A stretch of DNA of 64,000 nucleotides from Sphingobacterium sp. ML3W (GTDB lineage Bacteria; Bacteroidota; Bacteroidia; Sphingobacteriales; Sphingobacteriaceae). Of the stretch, positions 8,741 through 17,151 are shown piece after piece. Made by a program: the position numbers and the translations under genes. Position 1 is the first letter of the stretch. Each line of letters begins with the position of its first letter. The stretch spans positions 4,216,001 through 4,280,000 of the forward strand of contig NZ_CP009278.1 in assembly GCF_000747525.1 (NCBI RefSeq), read 5' to 3'. Below the pieces are notes generated by a model. That model saw nothing but the letters and a program-made list of their open reading frames with translations. It searched no databases and was not told where the DNA came from.

Positions 8741-9184
8741 GTGAATACGTTAAGTTACAAAACTGTCTCTGCCAACAAGAACACCGTCAACAAAGAATGG
8801 ATTGTTGTTGATGCTGAAGGCGAGATTTTGGGGCGCTTGGCAAGCGAAATCGCGAAAGTGATTCGTGGAAAGCACAAGCCATCGTTTACCCCTCACGTAG
8901 ATTGCGGAGATAACGTTATTGTTATCAATGCAGAAAAAATTAGATTGACAGGTAATAAATTGGGCGACAAGACTTACGTTCGCTACACGGGATACCCGGG
9001 TGGTCAACGTTTCATCACTCCTAAAGAATTATTGGCTAAACACCCTGAACGCATCATTGAGAAAGCTGTTCGTGGTATGCTTCCTAAAAACCGTTTAGGT
9101 CGTCAATTGTTTAAAAACCTTTACGTTTATGCTGGAACTGAGCACAAACAAGAGGCGCAAAATCCAAAACCAGTTAAATTTTAA
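8741..9184 (+). CDS. rplM: Ribosomal protein L13 (uL13)
   Basis: A 147-residue large-subunit protein needed early in 50S assembly. Diagnostic segments are EWIVVDAEGEILGRLASEIA, GKHKPSFTPHVDCGDNVIVINA and VRGMLPKNRLGRQ. The start codon is GTG at 8741: no in-frame ATG exists before the conserved core, and the residues before it are standard for this family. It heads rplM-rpsI-rpsB, with 11 bases to rpsI. Confidence 0.97.
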   Translation: MNTLSYKTVSANKNTVNKEWIVVDAEGEILGRLASEIAKVIRGKHKPSFTPHVDCGDNVIVINAEKIRLTGNKLGDKTYVRYTGYPGGQRFITPKELLAKHPERIIEKAVRGMLPKNRLGRQLFKNLYVYAGTEHKQEAQNPKPVKF

Positions 9185-9195
9185 GGAGAATCGAC

Positions 9196-9582
9196 ATGAC
9201 AACAACTAATACTTCAGGAAGAAGAAAAACTGCTGTTGCCCGCATTTACTTAACTGCTGGTAGCGGAGTCCTTACTATTAATGGTAAAGACTACAAAGAA
9301 TATTTCCCAACATTGCCTTTGCAATACATTGTTACTCAATCTTTAGAAGTAGCAGGTCAAGCAGGGAATTTTGATGCGAAAATAAACGTTAATGGAGGTG
9401 GAGTTACTGGTCAAGCGCAAGCTGTCCGTTTAGCTATTGCGAAAGCATTGGTTGAATTAGACCCAGAAGTTAAGCCAGCTTTACGTGCTAAAGGTTTAGT
9501 AACACGTGATGACCGTATGGTTGAGCGTAAAAAACCAGGACGCAAGAAAGCTCGTAAGAGATTCCAATTCAGTAAACGTTAA
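9196..9582 (+). CDS. rpsI: Ribosomal protein S9 (uS9)
   Basis: A 128-residue small-subunit protein whose basic C-terminal tail reaches the P site. It shows GRRKTAVARIYL near the start, INVNGGGVTGQAQAVRLAIAKAL, and the terminal KKPGRKKARKRFQFSKR. An unusually good Shine-Dalgarno sequence (AAGGAG, 9183-9188) precedes the ATG, which is uncommon in this phylum. Transcribed with rplM and rpsB. Confidence 0.97.
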   Translation: MTTTNTSGRRKTAVARIYLTAGSGVLTINGKDYKEYFPTLPLQYIVTQSLEVAGQAGNFDAKINVNGGGVTGQAQAVRLAIAKALVELDPEVKPALRAKGLVTRDDRMVERKKPGRKKARKRFQFSKR

Positions 9583-9600
9583 TCAAAGGAGGATCAAAAA

Positions 9601-10398
9601 ATGGCAAGAACAACTTATCAAGATTTATTGGATGCAGGTGTGCACTTTGGTCACCTTACTCGTAAATGGGATCCGAAAATGTCTAAATACATTTTCATGG
9701 AGCGCAACGGGATCCATATTATCGATTTGAACAAAACTCTTACGAAATTAGAAGAAGCTTCATCAGCTATCAAACAAATCGTAAAATCAGGTCGTAAAGT
9801 TTTATTCGTAGCAACGAAAAAACAAGCAAAAGAAATCATAGCTCAACAAGCGAAAGCAGTTAACATGCCTTTCGTTACTGAGAGATGGTTAGGTGGTATG
9901 CTTACAAACTTCACAACAGTGCGTAAGTCCATCAAAAAAATGTCTACAATTGACAAAATGCAAAAAGATGGTACATACGATGTATTATCTAAAAAAGAGA
10001 AGTTGATGATTCAACGTGAGCGTATCAAATTAGAATCACTTTTGGGTGGTATCGCTGATTTGAACCGCTTACCGGCTGCTTTATTCATCATCGATGTGAA
10101 AAAAGAACACATCGCTGTTACTGAAGCAATCAAATTGAGCATCCCTACTTTTGCAATGGTTGATACAAACTCTGACCCTTCAAACATTGATTTCCCAATC
10201 CCTGCAAATGATGACGCTAGTAAATCTATTAGCTTAATCGCAAGCATCATTGGTCAAGCAATCCAAGAAGGTTTGGACGAACGTAAACGTGATAAAGAAG
10301 ACGAAGCAGAAAAAGAAGCAGCTGCAGCTAAGGCTAAAGTTGATACTACTGAAGCTTCAGAAGCTAAACGTCCTCGTAAAGCGAAAGACGGAGAATAA
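9601..10398 (+). CDS. rpsB: Ribosomal protein S2 (uS2)
   Basis: A 265-residue small-subunit protein. Diagnostic parts are LLDAGVHFGHLTRKWDPKM, FVTERWLGGMLTNFTT, and the later IPTFAMVDTNSDPSNIDFPIPANDDA. The charged Ala/Lys/Glu-rich tail (from about 225) extends past the usual E. coli length of 241. A strong Shine-Dalgarno sequence (AAAGGAGG, about 9586-9593) lies before the ATG. It ends the rplM transcript; a hairpin with a T run follows before tsf. Confidence 0.97.
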   Translation: MARTTYQDLLDAGVHFGHLTRKWDPKMSKYIFMERNGIHIIDLNKTLTKLEEASSAIKQIVKSGRKVLFVATKKQAKEIIAQQAKAVNMPFVTERWLGGMLTNFTTVRKSIKKMSTIDKMQKDGTYDVLSKKEKLMIQRERIKLESLLGGIADLNRLPAALFIIDVKKEHIAVTEAIKLSIPTFAMVDTNSDPSNIDFPIPANDDASKSISLIASIIGQAIQEGLDERKRDKEDEAEKEAAAAKAKVDTTEASEAKRPRKAKDGE

Positions 10399-10411
10399 TA
10401 TTTTTTATTCC

Positions 10412-10483
10412 AAACCGGATAGCGTAGCGTTGGTTTCTGGAAAAGAATTCTTTTCTTGGACTAACCTATCTGTCCGGTTTTTT
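10412..10483 (+). terminator. Imperfect long-range terminator between rpsB and tsf
   Basis: AAACCGGA (10412-10419) pairs with TCCGGTTT (10473-10480), followed by a run of six T. The 50 bases inside are partly complementary (AAAAGAATTCTTTT around 10441-10454). It may end most rpsB transcription or work as a partial terminator before tsf. Termination is likely; its efficiency is unknown. Confidence 0.6.
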
Positions 10484-10591
10484 GGTTTATCTTTTCTGTA
10501 ACAAGAAGGGCTAAACTTTATATTAACTTAACACGATTTAGGTTAATATTGTCAAGAAAATAATAAGTCAAAAATTTAAAAAGAATATATC

Positions 10592-11428
10592 ATGTCAGTA
10601 CAAATTTCTGCATCAGATGTAAACAAGTTGCGTCAACAAACAGGCGCAGGTATGATGGATTGTAAAAAAGCGTTAGTAGAAGCAAACGGTGATTTCGAAG
10701 CTGCTGTAGATTACTTACGTAAAAAAGGAGCTAAAGTTGCTGCTAGCCGTCAAGACCGTGATTCTAACGAAGGTGTTATCATTGCTAAAGCTGCTGCTGA
10801 TGGTAAATCAGGTATCGTAGTTGAAGTAAACTGTGAGACAGATTTCGTAGCTAAAAATGCTGATTTCGTAGCTTTTGCTGAGTCAATTGCTGAAGTTGCT
10901 TTGGCTAACAAACCTGCTTCTTTAGAAGACTTAAAAGCTTTAGAAATTGGTGGTACTAAAATTGCTGATTTATTAATCGAACAAACTGGTAAAATCGGTG
11001 AGAAAATTGATGTTTCTAAATACGAAACTATTTCTGCTGAGAAAGTTGTTGCTTATATCCATGCGAACTACCGTTTAGCGGTATTAGTAGGTTTATCTGC
11101 TGACATTGCTGGTATAGAAGAAGCGGGTAAAGATGTTGCTATGCAAATTGCAGCTATGAACCCTATCGCTATCGATAAAGATGGTGTTGATTCTAATACA
11201 ATCGAGCGTGAAATCGCTATCGCTAAAGAGCAAATCATGGCAGAAGGTAAACCAGCTGAAATGGCTGAGAAAATCGCTGCTGGTAAATTGAATAAATTCT
11301 TCAAAGAAACTACTTTGTTGAACCAAGAATTCGTAAAAGATAATTCTAAATCTATCGCTCAATTCTTAGATTCAGTTTCAAAAGGTTTAACTGTTACTGC
11401 ATTCAAACGTGTACAATTAGGTGCATAA
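10592..11428 (+). CDS. tsf: Translation elongation factor EF-Ts
   Basis: Exchanges GDP for GTP on EF-Tu. The 278 residues begin with the UBA-like segment DVNKLRQQTGAGMMDCKKAL, then VEVNCETDFVAKN (the TDFV core that inserts into EF-Tu) and AAMNPIAIDKD. The gene has the strongly biased codon use expected for an abundant protein. Between rpsB and tsf lie a terminator-like hairpin and an 8-bp inverted repeat (ATATTAAC 10520-10527, GTTAATAT 10542-10549), so tsf may be transcribed partly on its own. Confidence 0.97.
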   Translation: MSVQISASDVNKLRQQTGAGMMDCKKALVEANGDFEAAVDYLRKKGAKVAASRQDRDSNEGVIIAKAAADGKSGIVVEVNCETDFVAKNADFVAFAESIAEVALANKPASLEDLKALEIGGTKIADLLIEQTGKIGEKIDVSKYETISAEKVVAYIHANYRLAVLVGLSADIAGIEEAGKDVAMQIAAMNPIAIDKDGVDSNTIEREIAIAKEQIMAEGKPAEMAEKIAAGKLNKFFKETTLLNQEFVKDNSKSIAQFLDSVSKGLTVTAFKRVQLGA

Positions 11429-11434
11429 GTCTTA

Positions 11435-11462
11435 TTAAGACATGAATAAATTCATGTCTTAA
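11435..11462. repeat. 12-bp inverted repeat directly after tsf
   Basis: TTAAGACATGAA (11435-11446) and its perfect complement (11451-11462) surround a TAAA loop. There is no T run, so it looks like an mRNA 3'-end stabiliser or processing hairpin ahead of the true terminator at 11475. Confidence 0.7.
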
Positions 11463-11474
11463 GCAAATAGATAA

Positions 11475-11510
11475 AAAAGGCCTGTCCCTCATGGAGACAG
11501 GCCTTTTCTA
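11475..11510 (+). terminator. Intrinsic terminator of tsf
   Basis: A 12-bp GC-rich stem (11475-11486 with 11496-11507) with nine-base loop and TTTTCTATTTT after it. Confidence 0.88.
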
Positions 11511-11841
11511 TTTTCAACTTTTCTCATTCTTTCCCAAAATCTAAAGTTAACATGTTTTTAATATAATCATCACACTTCATATTTCCGTCACCCACACAAG
11601 ATTACTAGGTTTATTATCATGTTAAATACATACGCTATTTTCATAAAAAAGAAAAGATATCCCTTAAAAGAGATTTACGGCATGCTCAGTTATTTTTTTA
11701 TGTGAACAAATAAGATTTCTTGACCGAAAAGAAAGCATGTTCTGGTTACTATTAAGATAGCAAATTGTAAATAACTCGAAAGTGAAATTTATTTTGCGTA
11801 AATTGGATAATATTGATTATAAATCACTAAATGATATCTAA
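11511..11841. other. Gene-free spacer before the dienoyl-CoA reductase gene
   Basis: About 330 AT-rich bases. No convincing reading frame, RNA gene or repeat was found. TTTTG at about 11793 and TAATATTG at about 11808 are too close together to be a standard promoter. Confidence 0.5.
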
Positions 11842-12723
11842 ATGAGTACAACACAAGGTATGCTTCGTGATGATGCACTAAAAGGAAAAAACATATTGAT
11901 TACAGGTGGTGGTACAGGCCTTGGTAAAGCCATGACGCGATACTTTTTACAATTAGGTGCCCAGTGTATCATCACAAGTCGAAAAGACGATGTAATCCAG
12001 CAAACCGCCAAGGAACTTAGTATCGAAGCATCAGGTAAATGCATAGCGGCTGCTTGTGATGTACGTGACTATGAACAAGTAGAAAAAGTTATTAACTATG
12101 GCATCCAAGAGTTAGGTTCTATCGATATATTAGTCAATAATGCTGCTGGCAACTTTATCTCTCCCACTGAAAGATTGAGTCATCGCGCATTTGAATCTGT
12201 TTTAGGAATTGTTTTACAAGGTACCATAAACTGTACCTTAGCACTTGGTAAAATTTGGATTGCTAACAAAGATCAAGATAAAGCCATACTCAATATCGTA
12301 ACCACCTATGCAAGTACCGGTTCAGGTTACGTTGTTCCTTCGGCATGTGCCAAATCGGGTGTAATCGCTATGACCAGATCATTGGCTGTAGAATGGGGTC
12401 GTAAAGGTATCCGTATCAATGCAATTGCACCGGGACCTTTTCATACAACAGGTGCCTTTGACCGTCTCTTTCCAAGCAACCTCAGTGATACCCTCAATCC
12501 TATCAATAGAATTCCGCTCGGAAGAACCGGAAGCCTACAAGAGCTAGCCAATTTAGCCGCTTATCTCGTGTCTGATTATTCCGGATACATCAATGGTGAT
12601 GTCATTACAATCGATGGTGGTGAGTGGTTAAAAGGTGCTGGTGAATTCAATGGACTAGATGCTGTGACAGATGAGCAATGGGATGTCGTAGAAAAATTAA
12701 CGCGCGGAGCAAAAAGCACCTAA
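11842..12723 (+). CDS. Short-chain dehydrogenase, 2,4-dienoyl-CoA reductase (DECR1) type
   Basis: Likely reduces 2,4-dienoyl-CoA with NADPH during beta-oxidation of unsaturated fatty acids. The 293 residues carry the nucleotide motif TGGGTGLG (21-28), the NNAAGNFISPTERL block (99-112) characteristic of DECR1 rather than of general SDRs, and an active-site layout of Tyr156 and Lys171, 15 residues apart as in DECR1 (general SDRs use YxxxK). The C-terminal INGDVITIDGGEW is the usual SDR end. Similarity to the mitochondrial enzyme is strong across NNAAGNF and GSGYVVPSACAK. It is apparently a single-gene unit. Confidence 0.85.
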   Translation: MSTTQGMLRDDALKGKNILITGGGTGLGKAMTRYFLQLGAQCIITSRKDDVIQQTAKELSIEASGKCIAAACDVRDYEQVEKVINYGIQELGSIDILVNNAAGNFISPTERLSHRAFESVLGIVLQGTINCTLALGKIWIANKDQDKAILNIVTTYASTGSGYVVPSACAKSGVIAMTRSLAVEWGRKGIRINAIAPGPFHTTGAFDRLFPSNLSDTLNPINRIPLGRTGSLQELANLAAYLVSDYSGYINGDVITIDGGEWLKGAGEFNGLDAVTDEQWDVVEKLTRGAKST

Positions 12724-12799
12724 ATAAAAACGCTCGTATTTCACACAAAGGCTAAACAATTGTTCTTTTATTCAGATATTTGAATAAAACAACGAGTGA

Positions 12800-14353
12800 A
12801 TGAAAAAAACAGTCTTCATAGCCTTTCTCTTTTTTAGCATTTCATCTTTATTTGCCCAGCATATAAAAGAAAGCACCATGGACTCTTTGGTCCAAAAATC
12901 ATTGTCTACTTTTAATGTACCAGGAATTGCTGTTGGTATTGTAAAAGATAATCAGGTAATTTTCGCTAAAGGCTATGGCATTGCCGATTTAAATAAAACG
13001 AACAAAGTTTATGCCACCACTAATTTTGGCATTGCTTCCAACTCTAAAGCTTTTACAACAAGTGCACTCGCCATGTTAGTAGACCAGGGGAAACTAAATT
13101 GGGATGATCGTGTTCAAAAATATATACCAGAATTCAAGATGTATAATGATTATGTAAGTGAAAATTTCACAATTCGTGATCTATTGACACACAGAAGTGG
13201 CTTGGGCTTAGGTGCTGGAGATTTGATGATATGGCCAGATGGCCATGATTTCACCCCTAAAGATATTATTCATAACATACAATACTTAAAACCTACCTCG
13301 CCCTTTCGTACAAAATATGACTACGACAATCTACTGTATATCATTGCTGGAGAAGTTTTAGAAAAAGTATCAGGTCAAAGTTGGCAGAATTTTGTTCAAG
13401 ACCAAATTTTCACACCATTAGGGATGAATCGTTCTGCACCAAACTGGAAATTATTACGAGACAAAGAGGATGTAATTTCACCCCACGTTCCTATAGCTGG
13501 AAAGAATCAGGTCAGCAGCCGTTATACCAATACCATCTTGGATGCAGCTGGAGGAATTTATTCAAATGTCAACGATCTCAATAAGTGGATGATTTTTCAC
13601 CTTAATAATGGGGATAATAATGGGAAACAATTGATTTCTGAAAAACAATTAAAAGAACTAACTACGGCACAAACCATCATGCCTGTACAAACGGTGGCCC
13701 CATACTATTCCCTATTTAGGTCTTATGGTTTAGGATTTCGTCTCACTGATATAGCTGGTAAATTGGAGGTCTCACATACAGGCGGCTTGGAGGGAATCGT
13801 AACACAAATTATCATGCTTCCGCAACTAAAGCTTGGCATAGTGGTCTTGACCAATCAACAAGAGGGGGCAGCATTCAATGCCATTAGTAACAGTATAAAA
13901 GATTTCTATCTAGGAATTCCCGACCAGCATTGGATCACTACTTATGAAAAGTCAAATGCATTAACTGTCGAACATGCAGACCAAATCACGCAAAAAACAT
14001 GGCAAATCGTTGAAGATAATAAAAAAACAAAGCACCAGCATGACCAAGACATACAAGGTCGATACATGGATAATTGGCTTGGTGAGGTATCCATTCGGCT
14101 TAAAAATGGTAAATTAACTTTTGCTTCTAAACGTTCTCCACAACTTACCGGCGAGCTGTTCTATTATAAAGACAACACGTATGTTGTCAAATGGCATAAT
14201 CGTTTTATGTATGCAGACGCGTTTATATATTTCAATATTCTAGGTAACAACAAGGTCGAATTTACAATGAAGCCCATTTCACCCTTAACAGATTTTAGCT
14301 TTGACTTTCAAGATTTAAACTTTAAAAAACAAACCAATAATGGAACAAATTAA
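12800..14353 (+). CDS. Secreted serine hydrolase, class C beta-lactamase fold, with C-terminal DUF3471-like domain
   Basis: A 517-residue penicillin-binding-protein-like hydrolase. Signal peptide ends at FAQ (residue 20). The catalytic SxxK is Ser80-Asn-Ser-Lys83 in IASNSKAF; the YxN motif is YDN in YDYDNLLYI; the KTG-like box is HTGG in VSHTGGLEG. LLTHRSGL is a further family marker. Residues after about 410 form a DUF3471-like domain (WLGEVSIRL). Such proteins are esterases or D-amino-acid peptidases more often than antibiotic-resistance enzymes, and substrate cannot be assigned. Its last 14 bases overlap the next gene. Confidence 0.87.
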   Translation: MKKTVFIAFLFFSISSLFAQHIKESTMDSLVQKSLSTFNVPGIAVGIVKDNQVIFAKGYGIADLNKTNKVYATTNFGIASNSKAFTTSALAMLVDQGKLNWDDRVQKYIPEFKMYNDYVSENFTIRDLLTHRSGLGLGAGDLMIWPDGHDFTPKDIIHNIQYLKPTSPFRTKYDYDNLLYIIAGEVLEKVSGQSWQNFVQDQIFTPLGMNRSAPNWKLLRDKEDVISPHVPIAGKNQVSSRYTNTILDAAGGIYSNVNDLNKWMIFHLNNGDNNGKQLISEKQLKELTTAQTIMPVQTVAPYYSLFRSYGLGFRLTDIAGKLEVSHTGGLEGIVTQIIMLPQLKLGIVVLTNQQEGAAFNAISNSIKDFYLGIPDQHWITTYEKSNALTVEHADQITQKTWQIVEDNKKTKHQHDQDIQGRYMDNWLGEVSIRLKNGKLTFASKRSPQLTGELFYYKDNTYVVKWHNRFMYADAFIYFNILGNNKVEFTMKPISPLTDFSFDFQDLNFKKQTNNGTN

Positions 14354-14567
14354 TAATCCCCTACATGGGCAAAGATTAGATGCAATATTAGAATATCTAG
14401 TCGCATATTTTGGAGGATGGGAAGGCTTAGGTGAGCGTATCAATATTCGTTGCTTCAATGAAAATCCGAGTATTAAATCATCATTAGTTTTTTTACGAAA
14501 AACACCATGGGCACGCAAAAAAGTAGAAGAACTCTATGTCAAATTGTATTTATACGAAAACAAATAG
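14340..14567 (+). CDS. VF530-like (DUF2132) small protein
   Basis: A 75-residue protein matching the VF530/DUF2132 family: NPLHGQRLDAILEYLV, then GWEGLGERINIRCF and KSSLVFLRKTPWARKKVE. The family's solved structures resemble DNA-binding folds, but no cellular role is established. The ATG overlaps the end of the serine hydrolase by 14 bases, so it is probably translated by coupling from the same mRNA; a functional link is not obvious. Confidence 0.85.
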   Translation: MEQINNPLHGQRLDAILEYLVAYFGGWEGLGERINIRCFNENPSIKSSLVFLRKTPWARKKVEELYVKLYLYENK

Positions 14568-14754
14568 TGAATGCAGGTACCCATATTGGATACCTCCTCA
14601 ATAAAAAATACAAATAAATATATAAGATTAAAAGCGAGGCATTGAAGAAAGAGAAATCAATTATAAAATCTTCAAAATAAAATAACTAACTCCTACAGAA
14701 TATAAAAACCATCAATTGAAAATAGTTGTTATATCTGTATAAAACGTAGCACAC

Positions 14755-15606
14755 ATGGATAATAAAAAAATTGGTTGGATAGGTCTAGGTAACATGGGAT
14801 ATCCAATGGCTAAAAATCTTGAAAAAGCAGGTTTCCCACTTTCAGTTTTCAATCGAACAGCAAGTAAATCAGAACCTTTTACAGATCTTTCAGAAGTGTA
14901 CTTAAGCGCTACAGAATTAGTTAAAAACTGTGACATCATCTTTACCATGGTCTCTAATGATGAGGCAATTCGCGACCTTTATCAAGACATCCTCCTCATA
15001 GAGGACCTAACTGAAAAACTATTCATTGATATGAGTACGATATCAAAAGAATTATCATTATCCTTAGCGCAACAATTAGGAGAAAAGGAGGCCCGTTTTA
15101 TTGATGCTCCAGTTGCTGGCAGTACTGCTCCAGCTAAAGAAGGGACATTGATCATTATGGCTGGTGGAAACAAGCAGGATATTGAAGAAGCTTTACCCTA
15201 TTTGCAAAAGCTAGGAAAGGCAGTCAAGCATCTTGGGCCAGTAGGAAGTGGTATTGCGGCTAAACTTGCAATCAACTATTTCCTTTCTATTATTTACCAA
15301 GGCCTTGCCGAAACTGTACTATTTGCTGAAAAAAGCGGAATATCTAGATCTGACATGTTAGCTATTATAAACGAAAGTGCAAGTGGTAGCGGAGCCACCA
15401 AGGTGAAGACACCACAACTCTTACAGGAAGATTATTCTCCAGCTTTTGCATTAGACTTTATGCTAAAGGATATAAAATTAGCAAAAGATGAAGGTTTAGA
15501 CTCACCATTAAGCAAAGTGTTAATTGACAGCTATCAAAAAGCGCACGATGCAGGTTTAGGAAAACAGGATGTAATCGGAATAATCAATTATTTAAAATAC
15601 CTGTAG
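14755..15606 (+). CDS. NAD(P)-dependent oxidoreductase, 3-hydroxyisobutyrate dehydrogenase family
   Basis: A 283-residue beta-hydroxyacid dehydrogenase. Rossmann motif GLGNMG (10-15), substrate-binding DAPVAGSTAPAKEGTL (about 117-132), and catalytic Lys170 in AAKLAINY. The NRTASK segment at 33-38 after the second beta strand, with Arg, suggests NADPH preference, as in glyoxylate/succinic semialdehyde reductases; this is inference. A succinic semialdehyde dehydrogenase-like gene lies 9 kb away, not in the same operon. Monocistronic, with long spacers on both sides. Confidence 0.85.
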   Translation: MDNKKIGWIGLGNMGYPMAKNLEKAGFPLSVFNRTASKSEPFTDLSEVYLSATELVKNCDIIFTMVSNDEAIRDLYQDILLIEDLTEKLFIDMSTISKELSLSLAQQLGEKEARFIDAPVAGSTAPAKEGTLIIMAGGNKQDIEEALPYLQKLGKAVKHLGPVGSGIAAKLAINYFLSIIYQGLAETVLFAEKSGISRSDMLAIINESASGSGATKVKTPQLLQEDYSPAFALDFMLKDIKLAKDEGLDSPLSKVLIDSYQKAHDAGLGKQDVIGIINYLKYL

Positions 15607-15954
15607 TAACATCAAAGATAGAAAATGAAATATGTGCAAAAACCCAAATGCTAATTAGAAAACCTGTTAATCAGATTTTTAAAGCATTTATAGACCCTGA
15701 AATTACAGTTCATTTTTTTTTCTACCAAGAATTATAAAAAGTTACAATAATGACTTGAAATAGGAAATATAAGTACAACAACTATAATTGAAAATAATCA
15801 TTGGCCACAATCTCCAAGATATTTGTGGCCAATCCAAAACCTGAGTTTGATTTAACCTATCATTTTTTTATCACAAATTTAATTGACACCTACAATCAGC
15901 AAATAAAGCCTATTATTTATAACTTATTCTTGGTTTTAATCTCTACTTTTGAGT
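15607..15954. other. Spacer with a 10-bp hairpin
   Basis: About 350 bases with no gene. TTGGCCACAA (15801-15810) and its perfect complement (15823-15832) form a hairpin with a 12-base loop but no T run after it, some 200 bases past the upstream stop codon. TACTTTTG (15944-15951) ends three bases before the next ATG and may be a promoter giving a leaderless mRNA. Confidence 0.5.
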
Positions 15955-16530
15955 ATGACTACTGAATACTACGAAGGGGAAAAGTTGACTTCCATTGATT
16001 TTAAAAAAAATCTTTTTGAACAGGCTGAATATGACAATTGTAGGTTTGAGAATTGTGACTTCTCTGCCAGTAAACTTAATAATAGCATATTCACAGATTG
16101 TATATTCGTAGATTGTAATTTTTCACTGGCTGAGCTATCTGGCACGACATTTCAACAAGCCATTTTTCGTGATTGCAAATTATTAGGTTTACAATTCCAA
16201 CAGTGCAATACCTTTGGTTTGTCTTTTATGTTTGAAAATTGCAACATCGATCATGCTTCCTTTTACCAATTAAAAATAAAAAAAACAACATTTAAAGATT
16301 GTCAAATGCGAGAAGTAGATTTTTCTGAATCAGATCTCACTGGCTCTTCTTTTTATAATTGTGACTTAAATCAATCCATTTTTGATCAGACAAATCTAGA
16401 GCAAGTAGATTTTAGAAATGCAATTAATATCACCCTTTCGCCTAATAAAAATAGGTTAAGAAAAGCAAAATTTTCATTATTAACCCTACCTGGGTTGCTT
16501 ATGGAATATGATATTAAAATCGAGTCTTAA
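15955..16530 (+). CDS. Pentapeptide-repeat protein
   Basis: A 191-residue protein made almost wholly of A/C-[D/N]-[L/F]-x-x pentapeptide repeats, for example CRFENCDFSASKLNNSIF and FYNCDLNQSIFDQTNLEQ, which build a right-handed quadrilateral beta helix. Some members (Qnr, McbG, MfpA) mimic DNA and protect gyrase; many others have no known role, and length and context here do not decide. The ATG at 15955 is preferred over a TTG two codons upstream. A TACTTTTG box just before the start is noted separately. It stands alone between spacers. Confidence 0.85.
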   Translation: MTTEYYEGEKLTSIDFKKNLFEQAEYDNCRFENCDFSASKLNNSIFTDCIFVDCNFSLAELSGTTFQQAIFRDCKLLGLQFQQCNTFGLSFMFENCNIDHASFYQLKIKKTTFKDCQMREVDFSESDLTGSSFYNCDLNQSIFDQTNLEQVDFRNAINITLSPNKNRLRKAKFSLLTLPGLLMEYDIKIES

Positions 16531-16586
16531 ATTTTAAACTTTTATGCTCTTTTTTTGTTTTCTTGATATAGAGAGGAGATTTTAAA

Positions 16587-16964
16587 ATGTCTAAACAGAA
16601 CAAAAAGAACGAGGAAGATAAAGAAATTCAGATTGCTGATCAATTGGCATACGATACTGATAAGCAATCTTTCGAATTAGATGTAGAGGATAGCGATCCT
16701 GATTATGATCACCCAAGTGATTATGAAACAGTCGCAGAAGGAGCTGCTGACGATGACTCCTCATACGACAATTCTAACCCGTATGTCGGCGATGAATATG
16801 CAGACTTGGACGACTTGATAGCAGACGACTTGAATGAAGATGGTATGCGCATAGAAGGCGAAGTTAAAATAAAACCAATTGATAAATTACTCGCTGAAAC
16901 TCCAGAAGATTTCCGCAACGATTTAGATGAAGAAGGTTATCCAATTAACGATAAAAAGCCCTAG
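16587..16964 (+). CDS. Highly acidic small protein of unknown function
   Basis: A 125-residue protein with 41 Asp/Glu residues, no signal peptide, membrane segment or known motif. Its N-terminus is Lys-rich (KQNKKNEEDK), the middle is an Asp/Ser/Tyr-rich low-complexity stretch, and the C-terminal third (KPIDKLLAETPEDF) looks more ordered. A purine-rich Shine-Dalgarno (GAGAGGAGA, about 16570-16578) supports the start. Such composition suits an intrinsically disordered or DNA-mimic protein, but that is speculation. It follows the pentapeptide gene by 56 bases in the same direction, so co-transcription is possible. Confidence 0.7.
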   Translation: MSKQNKKNEEDKEIQIADQLAYDTDKQSFELDVEDSDPDYDHPSDYETVAEGAADDDSSYDNSNPYVGDEYADLDDLIADDLNEDGMRIEGEVKIKPIDKLLAETPEDFRNDLDEEGYPINDKKP

Positions 16965-17151
16965 TTGAAAAAATACTAAAATGTGATAACACAATATTGG
17001 TTTGGTAAAAACCAATAGATAAGGAGATATTCATACAAGGAGCTATTTTCTCATTCAATTTGTAACTAAATTGCAATGTGGATTATTGTTTTTTGCATTT
17101 TAAAAATTTAGCTTTCAAATTTTATATCTTTAGCTCATAATAACTTATTTT

